The notes: generated from the letters alone by a model not told the origin. A stretch of 64,000 nt of DNA from Dyella caseinilytica (GCF_016865235.1 NZ_CP064030.1:2666001-2730000), one strand, 5' to 3'. Positions 9,581-18,615 are shown, numbered from the stretch's first letter. Numbers and translations are program-made.

Positions 9581-9956
9581 AGACAGTTTCGAATCTCATA
9601 GTTTTGCGCTTGGAGAAAATCGCATGGAAATTGATTTCTCGATCGGAAACATTCCCGCAAAACTACGCCGCGGCTGATCGCATGCGGATGCCGTTTGCAT
9701 CCAGATGCACGGCAAGTGCTCGAATTGACCTTCCAAGCCAAAATTTTCAGGCTGGTACTAATAAAGATTAAGTCTGATCCGATGGGTTCGTCCCAAGCGT
9801 CTTTCTAGCATTCCTGATGAGACCTCGCGAGATAACGGCGAGGACGTCGCACTTCAAGGAATAACCAAACATCGAATGGATGTCGTTGCGCGATCGCAAG
9901 ACCACGCAACGAAAAGTGCGTCCGAATCTTTGACTGACTCACCAGGAAACCAGTAT
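9581..9956. other. Intergenic region before the trimeric autotransporter
   Basis: About 375 bases between the IS end and the adhesin start. No gene is supported; the reading frame of the adhesin is open back to 9876 but that stretch is not like a signal peptide. An AGGA ribosome site at 9944-9947 points to the start at 9957. No convincing promoter or repeat was seen. Confidence 0.5.
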
Positions 9957-12900
9957 ATGAACACCATCTATCGCATTGTCTGGAACGCCGCCACTGGAAA
10001 GTGGGTAGTGGCATCCGAACTGGCCAAGGGCCGTAAAAAGAAATCCACTCGTACATTCATCGCTCAGGCGATCACATCGATCGTGCTTGCATCAGGCGCG
10101 GCTTCGGCCATGGCGCAACAGACTTGTATGTTGCCCGATGGCACGAACGGTACGACCAACGATCAAGGCATCTGTGCAGCCGACTTTGCCATCGGTGGCG
10201 GCACCGCAACAGGTACCGACGTCAGTGCTGCGACGGCCGTTGGACACCAATCCACGGCCAATGGCGCTGGTGCTGTCGCAGTAGGCGATACGGCCAATAG
10301 CCAAGGTACCGGTGCGGTCGCGATAGGTGGCAATACAAACGCTCTGGCCGATTACTCGATCGCCATCGGTGGCGCATCGACCCAAGGCAACGCCGCAATG
10401 GCTTCCGGTTTGAGGTCCATCTCGATGGGCGTACTTAGCCAGGCAAGTGGCGATTACTCCATGGCCCAGGGCAGCAACGCCACGGCGTCAGGCACGTATT
10501 CCATCGCCCTGGGCGGTGCTTCCACGGCAGGCAATGGCGCGCAGGCCACCGGTGAAAACTCCGTGGCCATGGGTGTGGCGAGCAAAGCCAGCACCACCAA
10601 TTCGATGGCATTGGGTCCGTATTCAACCGCGTCTGGCAGTACTTCTACGGCACTTGGCTACAACACCAAAGCGACCGGAGCAAATTCCGTTGCATTGGGC
10701 GCGGGCTCGGTGTCGGAACGCAGCGGCACGGTTTCCGTTGGCAGCGATGTCGCCGGTTCATCCTTCACACGACAAATTGTGAATGTCGGCGCAGGTACGC
10801 AAGCTAACGACGCGGTGAACGTAAGCCAGCTGGCACCCGTGGTGGCCGGTTTGGGTGGCGGCGCGTCGATCAACTCGACCACGGGTGCTGTCACGGGTCC
10901 GACCTATAACGTGCAGGGCCATGCGCAGACTACCGTCGGTGATGCACTCAGCGCACTCGATGGCAACTTGACCACGGCGCAGAGCAGCATCACCAACTTG
11001 CAAAACAACACGAGTGCCGCTTCGCGTTATTTCAAGGCCAATGGCTTAAACGACGGTACTGACGATGCCAGCGCTGCAGGCACCGGATCGATCGCGATAG
11101 GACCCAGCGCATTGGCGCAAGGAGCAGATGGCAACGTGGCCATTGGTAATCAAGCAGTAACCGGGGCTGCTGCAACCGACGCTGTTGCTTTCGGTAGTGG
11201 TGCGCATGCCTCGGCCGCGTCGACCACAGCCATCGGCGCCGGTGCGTTGGCACAAGGCAACAACTCGACAGCGGTAGGCCAAGGTGCGGTGGCGAATCTG
11301 TCGGGTACCGTAGCCTTAGGCCAAGGAGCTATAGCGTCTTTGGCGAATAGTGCGGCTCTGGGTCAGAACGCTCAAACCTACGGCACCAACTCCGTTGCCT
11401 TGGGTACCAATAGCGTGGCCGACCGCGCCAATACCGTTTCGGTGGGTTCGAGCACCGCACAACGTCAGATCGAGTACTTGGCTGCTGGTACGCAGGTCAC
11501 CGACGCGGTGAACGTCTCGCAGCTCAATGGCGTGGCTTCCTCGCTGGGCGGTGGCACGGGCGTTGCGGCCGACGGCTCTATCACGTCGCCGACCTACACC
11601 GTGCAGAACGGTACGCAGAAAACGGTTGGCGATGCGCTCGACGCACTGGATGGCGGTTTGACGACGGCCCAGGGCGACATCACCCATCTGCAAGGTCAGA
11701 TGGCTGATGCCGTTACGTATGACGACAACACACATGGCAGCGTAACCCTGGGTGGCACTTCAGCAACTTCGCCGGTGACCCTGCACAACGTGGCACCGGG
11801 TGAGGTTTCCTCCACCAGCACTGATGCAGTGAACGGTTCGCAGCTCAATGCGACCAACCAGCAAGTGGCACAAAACACCAGCAATATCGGTTCGATCAAC
11901 ACCAGCGTCACCAACCTCAATGGTCGTGTGACCACCAATGAAAATGACATCACCAATCTGCAGACCGGTCAGGCCGACGCGGTGATGTACGACGACAGCA
12001 CGCACGGTAGCGTGACGCTCGGCGGCACTTCAGCGACTGCGCCGATCGCGTTACACAACGTAGCCGAAGGTGAATTGTCCTCGACCAGCACCGATGCTGT
12101 GAACGGTTCGCAGCTATATGCAACGAACCAGCAAGTTGGCCAGAACACCACCGACATCACCAACCTTCAGAACAACTTTGATAACGGCACGATTGGTTTG
12201 GTCCAGCAGGATCCCGCCACGGGCAACGTCACGGTAGCTGCGGGCAAGACCGGTACTCTTGTCGACTTCACTGGCACCGAGGGCGCGCGTCAGCTAACGG
12301 GAGTAGCTGCGGGCAACGTATCTGCGACCAGCACAGATGCTGTAAATGGTTCGCAACTGTACGCCACTAACCAGGAGGTTGAGCAGAACGCCGGTGACAT
12401 CTCCAACCTCGATGGTCGTGTCACCACCAACGAAGGAAACATCACCCATCTGCAAGGGCAGATGGCCGATGCCGTCATGTACGACGACAACACGCATGGC
12501 AGCGTGACGTTGGGCGGTGCCTCGGCGACCGCACCGGTGGCGCTGCACAACGTTGCAGCGGGTGAATTGTCGGCAACCAGCAGGGACGCCGTGAACGGTT
12601 CGCAGCTGTATGCGACCAACCAGCAGGTCAGCCAGAACACCACTGACATCACCAATCTGCAGAACAACTTTGACGACGGCACGACTGGTCTCGTCCAGCA
12701 GGCTGCTACGGGTGCCAATCTGACCGTGGGCAAGAATACCGACGGCGCAGCCGTGGACTTCGCCGACAAGGACGGCAACACCCGCACGCTGAGCAACGTC
12801 AGTGCCGGCACCGCCGACACCGATGCGGTGAACGTATCGCAGCTCAAGTCAACAGGCCTAGTCGACGCCAATGGCAACACCATCGCCGCGGTGACCTACG

Positions 12901-14435
12901 ATCAAAACACCGATGGCACGTCGAACTACGGCAGCGTGACGCTGGGTGCCAGCAATGCCAGTGGTCCGGTGGCGCTGCATAACGTGGCAGCCGGTACGGA
13001 AGACACCGACGCAGTGAACATGTCGCAGCTCAATGCGACCAACGCGCAGGTGGCGAACAACACCACCAATATCACCAATCTTGATGGCCGCGTGACAACC
13101 AACGAAACCAACATCAGCAATCTGCAACAGCAGATTGGCGCAGGTTCAGTGGGTCTCGTGCAGCAGGATGCGACTAGCCGCAACATCACGGTGGCCGCAG
13201 ACACTGACGGTACGACGGTTGACTTCGCCGACAAGGACGGCAAAACCCGTACGCTGAGCAACGTCAGTGCCGGCACTGCCGACACCGATGCGGTGAACGT
13301 GTCGCAGCTGAAGTCGACGGGCCTGATCGATGCCAATGGCAACACCATGGCCGCGGTGACCTACGACCAGAACGCCGACGGTACGCCGAACTACAACAGC
13401 GCGACAATGGGCGGTGGCAAGTCCGATGGCCCCGTGACGATTCACAACGTTGCTGCGGGCACCGAAGATACCGATGCCGTAAACGTTAGCCAGCTGAAGT
13501 CAGCCGGACTGGTCGATAACAATGGCAACACGATGGACGCCGTGGTTTATGATCCGGGTTCCAACCGTGGTCAGGTGACGCTGGGTGGTGTCGGTGCAGC
13601 AGCACCGGTAGTGCTCACCAACGTAGCCGATGGCGTGAACCAGTACGACGCGGTGAACTTCGGCCAGTTGTCGGGTGTGCAATCTGATCTTCAGTCGCAG
13701 ATCAACAACATGGGTGGTCAGGTAACCAACATCGATGGCCGTGTTACGAACATCGAGGGCGCCAATTCCACGCCTGTTAGTGGTTCATCCGGATCTATTT
13801 CGGATGACGGTAGCAATCTCGCCGTGGGCTCTGGCTCGAATGCTTCCGGTGGTGGCAGCTCGGCGGTGGGCAATAATTCGACTGCGACGGGCAGCAACAG
13901 CACTGCGGTAGGCAACAACGCTTCGGTGACTGCTTCCAACGGCACGGCTGTAGGTCAAGGTGCAACCGTTCAATCGGGTGCGACGAACTCAGTGGCGCTG
14001 GGCGCAGGCTCGGTGGCGACGACCGCGAACACAGTATCCGTGGGCTCTGCAGGTAACGAACGCACTATCAGCAATGTAGCAGCTGGTGTGAATGCCACCG
14101 ACGCAGCGAACGTGGGACAGGTGCAGGCGGCACAGAACTGGGCCCAGAGCTATACAGACCAGAAGGTTGGCCAGCTGAACAGCCGTATCACATCTGTTGG
14201 CCAGCATGCGGATGCAGGTACCGCCGCAGCGATCGCCATGACCAATATCCCGCAGGCGTATCAGCCCAACCAGAGTTCGCTCGGTGCAGGTGTCGGCGCG
14301 TTCAGGGGCCAGGCCGCCGTCGCGGTGGGTATGTCGACCATAACGCCGAATGGCCGCTGGGTGCTCAAGGGCAGCATCACCGGCAACTCGCAGGGCGACA
14401 TCGGCGTGGGCATGGGTGCTTCGATGGTGTGGTAA
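9957..14435 (+). CDS. YadA-like trimeric autotransporter adhesin
   Basis: 1492 residues from the ATG at 9957, where an extended signal peptide begins (MNTIYRIVWN, WVVASELAK) with cleavage near AMA-Q at about 53. Head regions (about 80-260, 350-500, and a short one near 1285-1360) are made of left-handed-roll repeats such as SVALGAGS and TAVG. Neck motifs DAVNVSQL and STDAVNGSQL recur many times along the stalk, which is built from about six modules starting YDDNTHGSVTLGG. The last 70 residues (GVGAFRGQAAVAVGMS to MGASMVW) are the YadA membrane anchor. The protein should trimerise at the outer membrane and bind host or surface ligands. The long near-identical modules make copy number prone to change. 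Confidence 0.95.
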   Translation: MNTIYRIVWNAATGKWVVASELAKGRKKKSTRTFIAQAITSIVLASGAASAMAQQTCMLPDGTNGTTNDQGICAADFAIGGGTATGTDVSAATAVGHQSTANGAGAVAVGDTANSQGTGAVAIGGNTNALADYSIAIGGASTQGNAAMASGLRSISMGVLSQASGDYSMAQGSNATASGTYSIALGGASTAGNGAQATGENSVAMGVASKASTTNSMALGPYSTASGSTSTALGYNTKATGANSVALGAGSVSERSGTVSVGSDVAGSSFTRQIVNVGAGTQANDAVNVSQLAPVVAGLGGGASINSTTGAVTGPTYNVQGHAQTTVGDALSALDGNLTTAQSSITNLQNNTSAASRYFKANGLNDGTDDASAAGTGSIAIGPSALAQGADGNVAIGNQAVTGAAATDAVAFGSGAHASAASTTAIGAGALAQGNNSTAVGQGAVANLSGTVALGQGAIASLANSAALGQNAQTYGTNSVALGTNSVADRANTVSVGSSTAQRQIEYLAAGTQVTDAVNVSQLNGVASSLGGGTGVAADGSITSPTYTVQNGTQKTVGDALDALDGGLTTAQGDITHLQGQMADAVTYDDNTHGSVTLGGTSATSPVTLHNVAPGEVSSTSTDAVNGSQLNATNQQVAQNTSNIGSINTSVTNLNGRVTTNENDITNLQTGQADAVMYDDSTHGSVTLGGTSATAPIALHNVAEGELSSTSTDAVNGSQLYATNQQVGQNTTDITNLQNNFDNGTIGLVQQDPATGNVTVAAGKTGTLVDFTGTEGARQLTGVAAGNVSATSTDAVNGSQLYATNQEVEQNAGDISNLDGRVTTNEGNITHLQGQMADAVMYDDNTHGSVTLGGASATAPVALHNVAAGELSATSRDAVNGSQLYATNQQVSQNTTDITNLQNNFDDGTTGLVQQAATGANLTVGKNTDGAAVDFADKDGNTRTLSNVSAGTADTDAVNVSQLKSTGLVDANGNTIAAVTYDQNTDGTSNYGSVTLGASNASGPVALHNVAAGTEDTDAVNMSQLNATNAQVANNTTNITNLDGRVTTNETNISNLQQQIGAGSVGLVQQDATSRNITVAADTDGTTVDFADKDGKTRTLSNVSAGTADTDAVNVSQLKSTGLIDANGNTMAAVTYDQNADGTPNYNSATMGGGKSDGPVTIHNVAAGTEDTDAVNVSQLKSAGLVDNNGNTMDAVVYDPGSNRGQVTLGGVGAAAPVVLTNVADGVNQYDAVNFGQLSGVQSDLQSQINNMGGQVTNIDGRVTNIEGANSTPVSGSSGSISDDGSNLAVGSGSNASGGGSSAVGNNSTATGSNSTAVGNNASVTASNGTAVGQGATVQSGATNSVALGAGSVATTANTVSVGSAGNERTISNVAAGVNATDAANVGQVQAAQNWAQSYTDQKVGQLNSRITSVGQHADAGTAAAIAMTNIPQAYQPNQSSLGAGVGAFRGQAAVAVGMSTITPNGRWVLKGSITGNSQGDIGVGMGASMVW

Positions 14436-14495
14436 ACAAAAACAATGTGTGCGTGTGACGAAGGTTTGCTTCCTGGTGAGCCTTCGTCACTCCTC

Positions 14496-14522
14496 TCGGG
14501 CGCTTCGGCGCCCGATTTTTTT
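14496..14522 (+). terminator. Rho-independent terminator of the trimeric adhesin
   Basis: A perfect 8-bp stem TCGGGCGC/GCGCCCGA closes on a TTCG tetraloop and is followed by seven Ts. It lies 60 bases after the adhesin stop. Confidence 0.9.
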
Positions 14523-14542
14523 GCGGCGAATGTAGTGAAGAA

Positions 14543-14911
14543 TCAGCCCTCAGGTTCGTGGTAAACCACTTCGATGTTGTGCCCGTCCGGACCAATGACA
14601 AAAGCGGCATAGTATCTCCCGCTGTAGTTCGGACGCAGACCAGGTGCACCATTGTCTTTGGCACCCGCATCCAGAGCCGCTCGATGGAAAGCCTCGACTT
14701 GCTGGCGATTTTCAGCCGTAAACGCCAAGTGAAGATGCGAAGGCTTCTCCTCGGCTCGGCGGATGCACAATGAAGACTTACCGTCCGCACTAAGCTCGAT
14801 GCCGAGCGGCCCCTCCGAGACTACGACTATGCCGATCGGTTCGAGTGCCTTCAGGAAGAATGCCTTGCTCGCTGCATAGTCACTGGCTCCGAATACGACG
14901 TGATCAAACAT
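14543..14911 (-). CDS. VOC-family (glyoxalase/dioxygenase-like) protein at the distal end of the cassette array
   Basis: 122 residues; begins MFDHVVFGASDYAASKAFF and ends with FVIGPDGHNIEVVYHEPEG, the typical paired beta-alpha-beta-beta-beta pattern of the VOC superfamily with His and Glu metal-ligand candidates. Such proteins are metal-dependent isomerases, dioxygenases or drug-binding resistance proteins; the substrate is unknown. An AGGAG site precedes the ATG. It lies directly after the last, degenerate attC and has no attC of its own, so it may be an immobilised former cassette or a resident gene. Confidence 0.75.
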   Translation of the reverse strand: MFDHVVFGASDYAASKAFFLKALEPIGIVVVSEGPLGIELSADGKSSLCIRRAEEKPSHLHLAFTAENRQQVEAFHRAALDAGAKDNGAPGLRPNYSGRYYAAFVIGPDGHNIEVVYHEPEG

Positions 14912-14942
14912 GAGTTCTCCTGAAGTATGTCGGCCTGCGCTG

Positions 14943-15021
14943 GGTTGACCGTTTGACTTAAACCGACCGTGTGAGTGGGTAAAACCTGCCGGAGCGATTC
15001 AACTTGAAGCAATGGTTAGGC
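14943..15021 (-). repeat. attC site 9 (degenerate)
   Basis: The gene-side core GTTAGGC is at 15015-15021. The far core reads GGTTGAC (14943-14949) instead of RYYYAAC, and the arms pair poorly. It is the last and most decayed site of the array. Confidence 0.6.
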
Positions 15022-15540
15022 AGCATCGCCCGAGCGTTTAGCGTTCCGCAGTTGGTCTGGAAGTCCGTCATGGGCACCGAGCTTTCTCAACGGCGCATCG
15101 TGCCACCAATCCGCCGCGCTTAGATCCGTTTGACGTGATGGATTCAGTGGATAGATAAGGCGGTTGCCACGCTTTGCTGCTTCACCACCAACCAGGAGCA
15201 GCGCCTCCATCGTCGAGTTGTTGATAAAGCAGTGGCTAATTCCTGTGCCAGCCGGAAATGCCGCAAAGTCACCCGCGACCATGCGATGAAGTTCTCCATC
15301 GATCCAGGCATCAACGTCACCGTCAATGACGTAAACGAACTCCTCCTCATCCGACTCAGCATGAGGCCATGAAGACCGCATGCCGGGCGGTAGACGCTGC
15401 AAGTTAATACCAAGGCGAACTAAACCCGCCGCGCGGCCGACACTGCGAGTCGGCCCCATGGCCTCCTCGCTTTGCGGATACACGTGGCTATGCTCTGGCA
15501 ACTCACTGGCCGATACGATGAATGGTGGTCGTGTACTCAT
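15016..15540 (-). CDS. Cupin-domain protein (integron cassette)
   Basis: 174 residues. The core (PPGMRSSWPHAESDEEEFVYVIDGDVDAWIDGE, of which PHAESDEEEFVYVIDG is the first cupin motif, and later AGDFAAFPAGTGISHCF is the second) is a single beta-barrel cupin with likely metal ligands His/Glu. The start at 15540 has GGGAAGAG upstream. The stop TAA is part of the attC core. Cupins of this shape bind a metal and small ligands; the role is not known. Transcription would depend on upstream cassettes or the array leader. Confidence 0.75.
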   Translation of the reverse strand: MSTRPPFIVSASELPEHSHVYPQSEEAMGPTRSVGRAAGLVRLGINLQRLPPGMRSSWPHAESDEEEFVYVIDGDVDAWIDGELHRMVAGDFAAFPAGTGISHCFINNSTMEALLLVGGEAAKRGNRLIYPLNPSRQTDLSAADWWHDAPLRKLGAHDGLPDQLRNAKRSGDAA

Positions 15541-15572
15541 GACTCTTCCCATAAACCAAATGTAAGTGTGGC

Positions 15573-15633
15573 GTCTAAGGCCCCAATTAAGCCGTACCGT
15601 GAAGCGCGCATCAGCTCGAATGAATTGTTAAGC
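15573..15633 (-). repeat. attC site 8
   Basis: Core GTTAAGC at 15627-15633, far core GTCTAAG at 15573-15579 (imperfect), with inner AATTAAGCCG / CGAATGAATT arms. It follows the DUF1330 cassette. Confidence 0.75.
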
Positions 15634-15657
15634 GACATGCTTCACCCATTTCGCAAT

Positions 15658-15978
15658 TTATTTCAGCTGTGCTGCCTCAAGGCCCGGTATGAAAATCAGG
15701 TTGCCGCCGTCCGTAAGTTCGTCAATGCGTTTCGCTTTCAATGGCGCATATCCCGGAGACTCATACATGGCGGCAGCCGCCTCCTTGGAAGGAAACCGAA
15801 TGATGGCAGTGAAATTTCCGCTCGACTGACCTTCCTTGACGTCAACCTCACGCGAGGCCGCGAGAAACTGACCGCCAAACTTTGCCACCTCCGCACTCAT
15901 CAGTGAACCATAGTGCTCGAAGTACTCCGGAAAGTCCTTTACGTTGAATTGCACGAGGACAAACAAGGGTTGTGCCAT
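15658..15978 (-). CDS. DUF1330 protein (integron cassette)
   Basis: 106 residues: FVLVQFNVKDFPEYFEHYGSL, then FTAIIRFPSKEAAAAMYESPGYAPLK, the hallmark of DUF1330, a small dimeric ferredoxin-like fold related to ABM proteins, of unknown role. The ATG at 15978 has GGAG seven bases upstream and is preferred to 15990. Unlike most of the array, its stop lies 24 bases before the attC core. Confidence 0.78.
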   Translation of the reverse strand: MAQPLFVLVQFNVKDFPEYFEHYGSLMSAEVAKFGGQFLAASREVDVKEGQSSGNFTAIIRFPSKEAAAAMYESPGYAPLKAKRIDELTDGGNLIFIPGLEAAQLK

Positions 15979-16018
15979 TGATATCTCCAAAAGCCAACTG
16001 GACGAAAGCGGATGACGT

Positions 16019-16081
16019 CCAACGCTTGAGTTAAGCGCCGTACGTTTTTCCGCGCATCCACTTGGACGAAATGTCAGGCCT
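16019..16081 (-). repeat. attC site 7
   Basis: Far core GTCCAAC (16019-16025), gene-side core GTCAGGC (16075-16081), arms GCTTGAGTTAAGCG / CCACTTGGACG. It overlaps the stop of the VOC cassette gene. Confidence 0.85.
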
Positions 16082-16433
16082 CAAGCTCGGACCAAACCGC
16101 AAATTCATTGCCACTTGGCTCGGTGAAGTGGAACCTGCGGCCACCGGGAAACGAAAAAATCGGCTTTACCACCTCACCGTGAGCAGCGATGACCTTGGCA
16201 AGCGTACCCTCAAGATGCTGGCTGTAGAAGACGACGAGAGCACTACCCTGGCTAGTGCGTGCGGCCAACTCAGACCTAAAGAAGCCACCATCGAGACCCT
16301 GATCAGAGAACGCAGCGTAATCAGGGCCATAGTCCACAAAGACCCATCCAAATGCTTCTTCAAAAAATCGCTTCGTCGCACCCAAGTCTCGCGCGGGGTA
16401 TTCGACGTAGTTAATCTTCTCGTGTGCCGGCAT
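16074..16433 (-). CDS. VOC-family protein (integron cassette)
   Basis: 119 residues: INYVEYPARDLGATKRFFEEAFGW and FHFTEPSGNEFAVWSELEA are the first and last segments of a VOC fold, close to uncharacterised glyoxalase/bleomycin-resistance-like proteins often found in cassettes. The likely metal ligands are in the Asn-Tyr-Val-Glu start and the final Glu. The TGA stop overlaps the attC core by two bases. Substrate unknown. Confidence 0.78.
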   Translation of the reverse strand: MPAHEKINYVEYPARDLGATKRFFEEAFGWVFVDYGPDYAAFSDQGLDGGFFRSELAARTSQGSALVVFYSQHLEGTLAKVIAAHGEVVKPIFSFPGGRRFHFTEPSGNEFAVWSELEA

Positions 16434-16447
16434 ACCTGACCTCCTTG

Positions 16448-16507
16448 GCCCAACGTCTGAGTTAAGCGGTGCGCGGCGTACACGTCCGCTTGGATGAATA
16501 ATTAGCC
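16448..16507 (-). repeat. attC site 6
   Basis: Far core GCCCAAC (16448-16454), gene-side core ATTAGCC (16501-16507, G to A at the first base), arms GTCTGAGTTAAGCG / CGCTTGGATGA. Confidence 0.82.
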
Positions 16508-16942
16508 ACCACCTGAATATTGCAAGATGGCCTTTAAGGACCGTTGATCAATTGGTGCGGACGTGTGTTCGTGGAGGACTTTCCATGACTCGCCGGTGCG
16601 CTTTAACCCTATGGTTATGCGGTTGCTAAGTGACCGTAGCTCTTTTCCCTCCGCTGACACCGCAGTGTATGTAAGGATCGCGTGCCCAATAGCCAACTCT
16701 CCGACCAAAGTGGATTGAGCATCTTTGACATCCACGATAACGCGTTCACTACCGAGGGAAGAAAACCACTCGACTGCCATGTTTCGCCACGACGCGATGC
16801 CGTGAAGCGACCACGCTCCCCACATGTCAAAGATATGCACATCATCGTCATAGAGAGTTGCGAACGCGTCAACGTCTTTGGCAAAGACAGCCGCCTTGTA
16901 AGAGTCGAGCATCTGTACAAATGGGTCGATCCGTTCATTCAT
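16502..16942 (-). CDS. NTF2/SnoaL-like (SgcJ/EcaC-type) protein (integron cassette)
   Basis: 146 residues with an N-terminal helix (FVQMLDSYKAAVFAKDVDAF), an ATLYDDDVHIFDMWGAW segment and later SNRITIGLKRTGESWKVLHEHTS, the cone-shaped NTF2-like fold of the SnoaL/DUF4440 group. Such proteins bind small molecules, some as isomerases or cyclases. The ATG at 16942 has AGGAG upstream; the longer open frame begins inside the neighbouring attC and is not favoured. The TAA stop lies in the attC core. Confidence 0.75.
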   Translation of the reverse strand: MNERIDPFVQMLDSYKAAVFAKDVDAFATLYDDDVHIFDMWGAWSLHGIASWRNMAVEWFSSLGSERVIVDVKDAQSTLVGELAIGHAILTYTAVSAEGKELRSLSNRITIGLKRTGESWKVLHEHTSAPIDQRSLKAILQYSGGG

Positions 16943-16959
16943 GCGAGATCTCCTGTGAC

Positions 16960-17019
16960 GGCTGACGCCTGAATTAAGCCGCACCGCGAAGTGGCGTCGG
17001 CTTAAATGAATTGTTAGGC
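16960..17019 (-). repeat. attC site 5
   Basis: Far core GGCTGAC (16960-16966), gene-side core GTTAGGC (17013-17019), arms GCCTGAATTAAGCCG / CGGCTTAAATGAATT. Confidence 0.88.
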
Positions 17020-17064
17020 CTGCATGGTGCATCCAGGCAGCCCGACTCACAAGCAAAGTGCACG

Positions 17065-17511
17065 CTACCGCAACGCAGCCCGGAGAATAGCCGCCAACTC
17101 AATTCGCCCCTCGGTCGTGTAGGGCACTTTCTGCCCCGCATGCAGCCCGTCATTGCAGTAGCGAGGAAATACATGAAGATGGTAGTGCCACACATCTTGA
17201 TTGCCGGCCGGCCCGTTGTGTTGGCGAGTGGATATTCCTTCACACGCGAAGGCATTCCGCATAGCATGCGCTAGGCGACGCGTAGCACGAAAGAAGTCAC
17301 TGCCAAGGTTATCCGGAATATCCAACACGTTCTCATAGTGGCTCCGAGGCACCACCAAGCAATTGCCTTTTATTCCAGCGTAGTGGTGAGTCGGAACCAA
17401 AGCGAACACATTGGTATCCACCAAGACAACGGCTGATTCTGGAGCAGGCGATGGAAGCGTCTTAGCAATACCGCAGAACGGACACTCGTATCCGGGTGGA
17501 GCATTCTTCAT
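17065..17511 (-). CDS. HIT-family (histidine triad) protein (integron cassette)
   Basis: 148 residues. It has an N-terminal CPFC pair and ends with the histidine triad WHYHLHVFPRY, the catalytic motif of HIT nucleotide hydrolases/transferases. The central helix (FFRATRRLAHAM) is also typical. The likely reaction is hydrolysis of a nucleoside-phosphate derivative. The ATG lies four bases after the attC core of the preceding cassette, leaving almost no leader, and the stop is 45 bases from its own attC. Confidence 0.82.
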   Translation of the reverse strand: MKNAPPGYECPFCGIAKTLPSPAPESAVVLVDTNVFALVPTHHYAGIKGNCLVVPRSHYENVLDIPDNLGSDFFRATRRLAHAMRNAFACEGISTRQHNGPAGNQDVWHYHLHVFPRYCNDGLHAGQKVPYTTEGRIELAAILRAALR

Positions 17512-17514
17512 AAA

Positions 17515-17570
17515 GCCTAATGCCTGAGTTAAGCGGCGCCAGAGGCGTCTGCTTGGATGATTAGTCAGGT
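17515..17570 (-). repeat. attC site 4
   Basis: Far core GCCTAAT (17515-17521), gene-side core GTCAGGT (17564-17570), arms GCCTGAGTTAAGCGG / TGCTTGGATGA. Confidence 0.85.
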
Positions 17571-17924
17571 GCCATTGTGCGCAGGTGCCACCAAGAAGTC
17601 TGCCACAGGCTCCAGAGTAATCTCCGGATATTTCTCGGCAATGGCACGCTCCATCTGCACGCTGGCAACGGGATCAACAGAGCCGGCGGAAAACGCGTCT
17701 TTTCGAGCCTGTTCGCTTGGCCACTGTGCGTAGCTGTACCAAAGTCCGTCACTACCGCAGTGCAAGCGAGAACCTAACGAGCCTCTTTCCGATCGCAGCA
17801 AGTCCGACAAGCGTGCCCAAGCTTCGATGAACGATGACTCCATGCCTGGATGAAGACGCCATCTATACAAAACCACGAATCCGGGACTATTTGTTCTCAA
17901 TTCTGCAGACATGTGTAATGACAC
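17565..17924 (-). CDS. ABM-domain protein (integron cassette)
   Basis: 119 residues if read from the GTG at 17924, 115 from the ATG at 17912. The segment FVVLYRWRLHPGMESSFIEAWARL and the following SYAQWPSEQARKDAF match the antibiotic-biosynthesis-monooxygenase dimeric fold. The GTG lies at the attC boundary, so the ATG is the safer start. The TGA stop is in the attC core. A second ABM-type protein occurs at 3.4 kb outside the array; they are not close relatives. Confidence 0.72.
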   Translation of the reverse strand: MSLHMSAELRTNSPGFVVLYRWRLHPGMESSFIEAWARLSDLLRSERGSLGSRLHCGSDGLWYSYAQWPSEQARKDAFSAGSVDPVASVQMERAIAEKYPEITLEPVADFLVAPAHNGT

Positions 17925-17979
17925 CTAACGCCTGAGTTAAGCGGCGCCGAAGGCGTCCGCCTTGGACGAGTTGTTAGGG
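17923..17979 (-). repeat. attC site 3
   Basis: Far core ACCTAAC (17923-17929), gene-side core GTTAGGG (17973-17979), arms GCCTGAGTTAAGCGG / CCGCCTTGGACGAG. A clean site. Confidence 0.9.
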
Positions 17980-18609
17980 CGCATCTTCACAAGATGTGGG
18001 CTGAAAAAAGACCCCAGTAGGCCAGCGAATGGGAGCATCTTTGTTGTCCTTGGAAACGCGGGTAGCCCAACAAAAGAATGGCGGCAAGCCAATCACCTTT
18101 CTACGGTGATCCAGCTGAGAAGGAGTGACGATGTCGTAGAACTCGATTACTCCGTCAGCATTGGAAAAGAACTGCATGCCATATACCTGAGGTTGATCAT
18201 TTAGCCTGCGGTTGCGGTCAACGAGCACGGCAAGGTCCCAAGGTTCAGCCTCTTTGGCGAGGACAGCGTACTTCATTTGTTGGGCCGCCAAGACTTGGTA
18301 TTGAGGATCCATATCAGCATGTTGCGTAAGCAGCCAGGCAGCCTTCGCCGCCTCCGGTCCAACGACAGACTTCTTGGGCCAACCGCATCGTGCGAGAACA
18401 CGGCGCATGTACGCAGTATTGTCTGCGTCCGTTTTTAGCGTGGCATCAAGAGCATCTTTTGATGTAGGCGATGCCTGCAGAGCGTTTCGGACCTGCTGAT
18501 CGGTTGTCGCGCGTTGAAGCAGTTCCTGCTTTAGTTTTTGACCACAATCTTGGGCGTGCGTTGCCGAAGCGACGGCGAACAAAACAATAAGATATGCCAC
18601 ATACTTCAT
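17974..18609 (-). CDS. Secreted DUF6624-like protein (integron cassette)
   Basis: 211 residues with a signal peptide (about 1-19, ending HAQ). The mature part includes TDADNTAYMRRVLARCGWP and AKAAWLLTQHADMDPQYQV, which I recognise as the DUF6624 pattern (function unknown, usually periplasmic). It has several cysteines and a final CED. The TAA stop overlaps the attC core. It is the largest cassette gene here. Confidence 0.68.
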   Translation of the reverse strand: MKYVAYLIVLFAVASATHAQDCGQKLKQELLQRATTDQQVRNALQASPTSKDALDATLKTDADNTAYMRRVLARCGWPKKSVVGPEAAKAAWLLTQHADMDPQYQVLAAQQMKYAVLAKEAEPWDLAVLVDRNRRLNDQPQVYGMQFFSNADGVIEFYDIVTPSQLDHRRKVIGLPPFFCWATRVSKDNKDAPIRWPTGVFFQPTSCEDAP

Positions 18610-18615
18610 AGAGTC

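Noticed and set aside
12290..13445. Long minus-strand frames in the trimeric adhesin
   Set aside because: Repeat-driven shadows (RVSRDTFTASVSAVP-type periods) that mirror the stalk modules.
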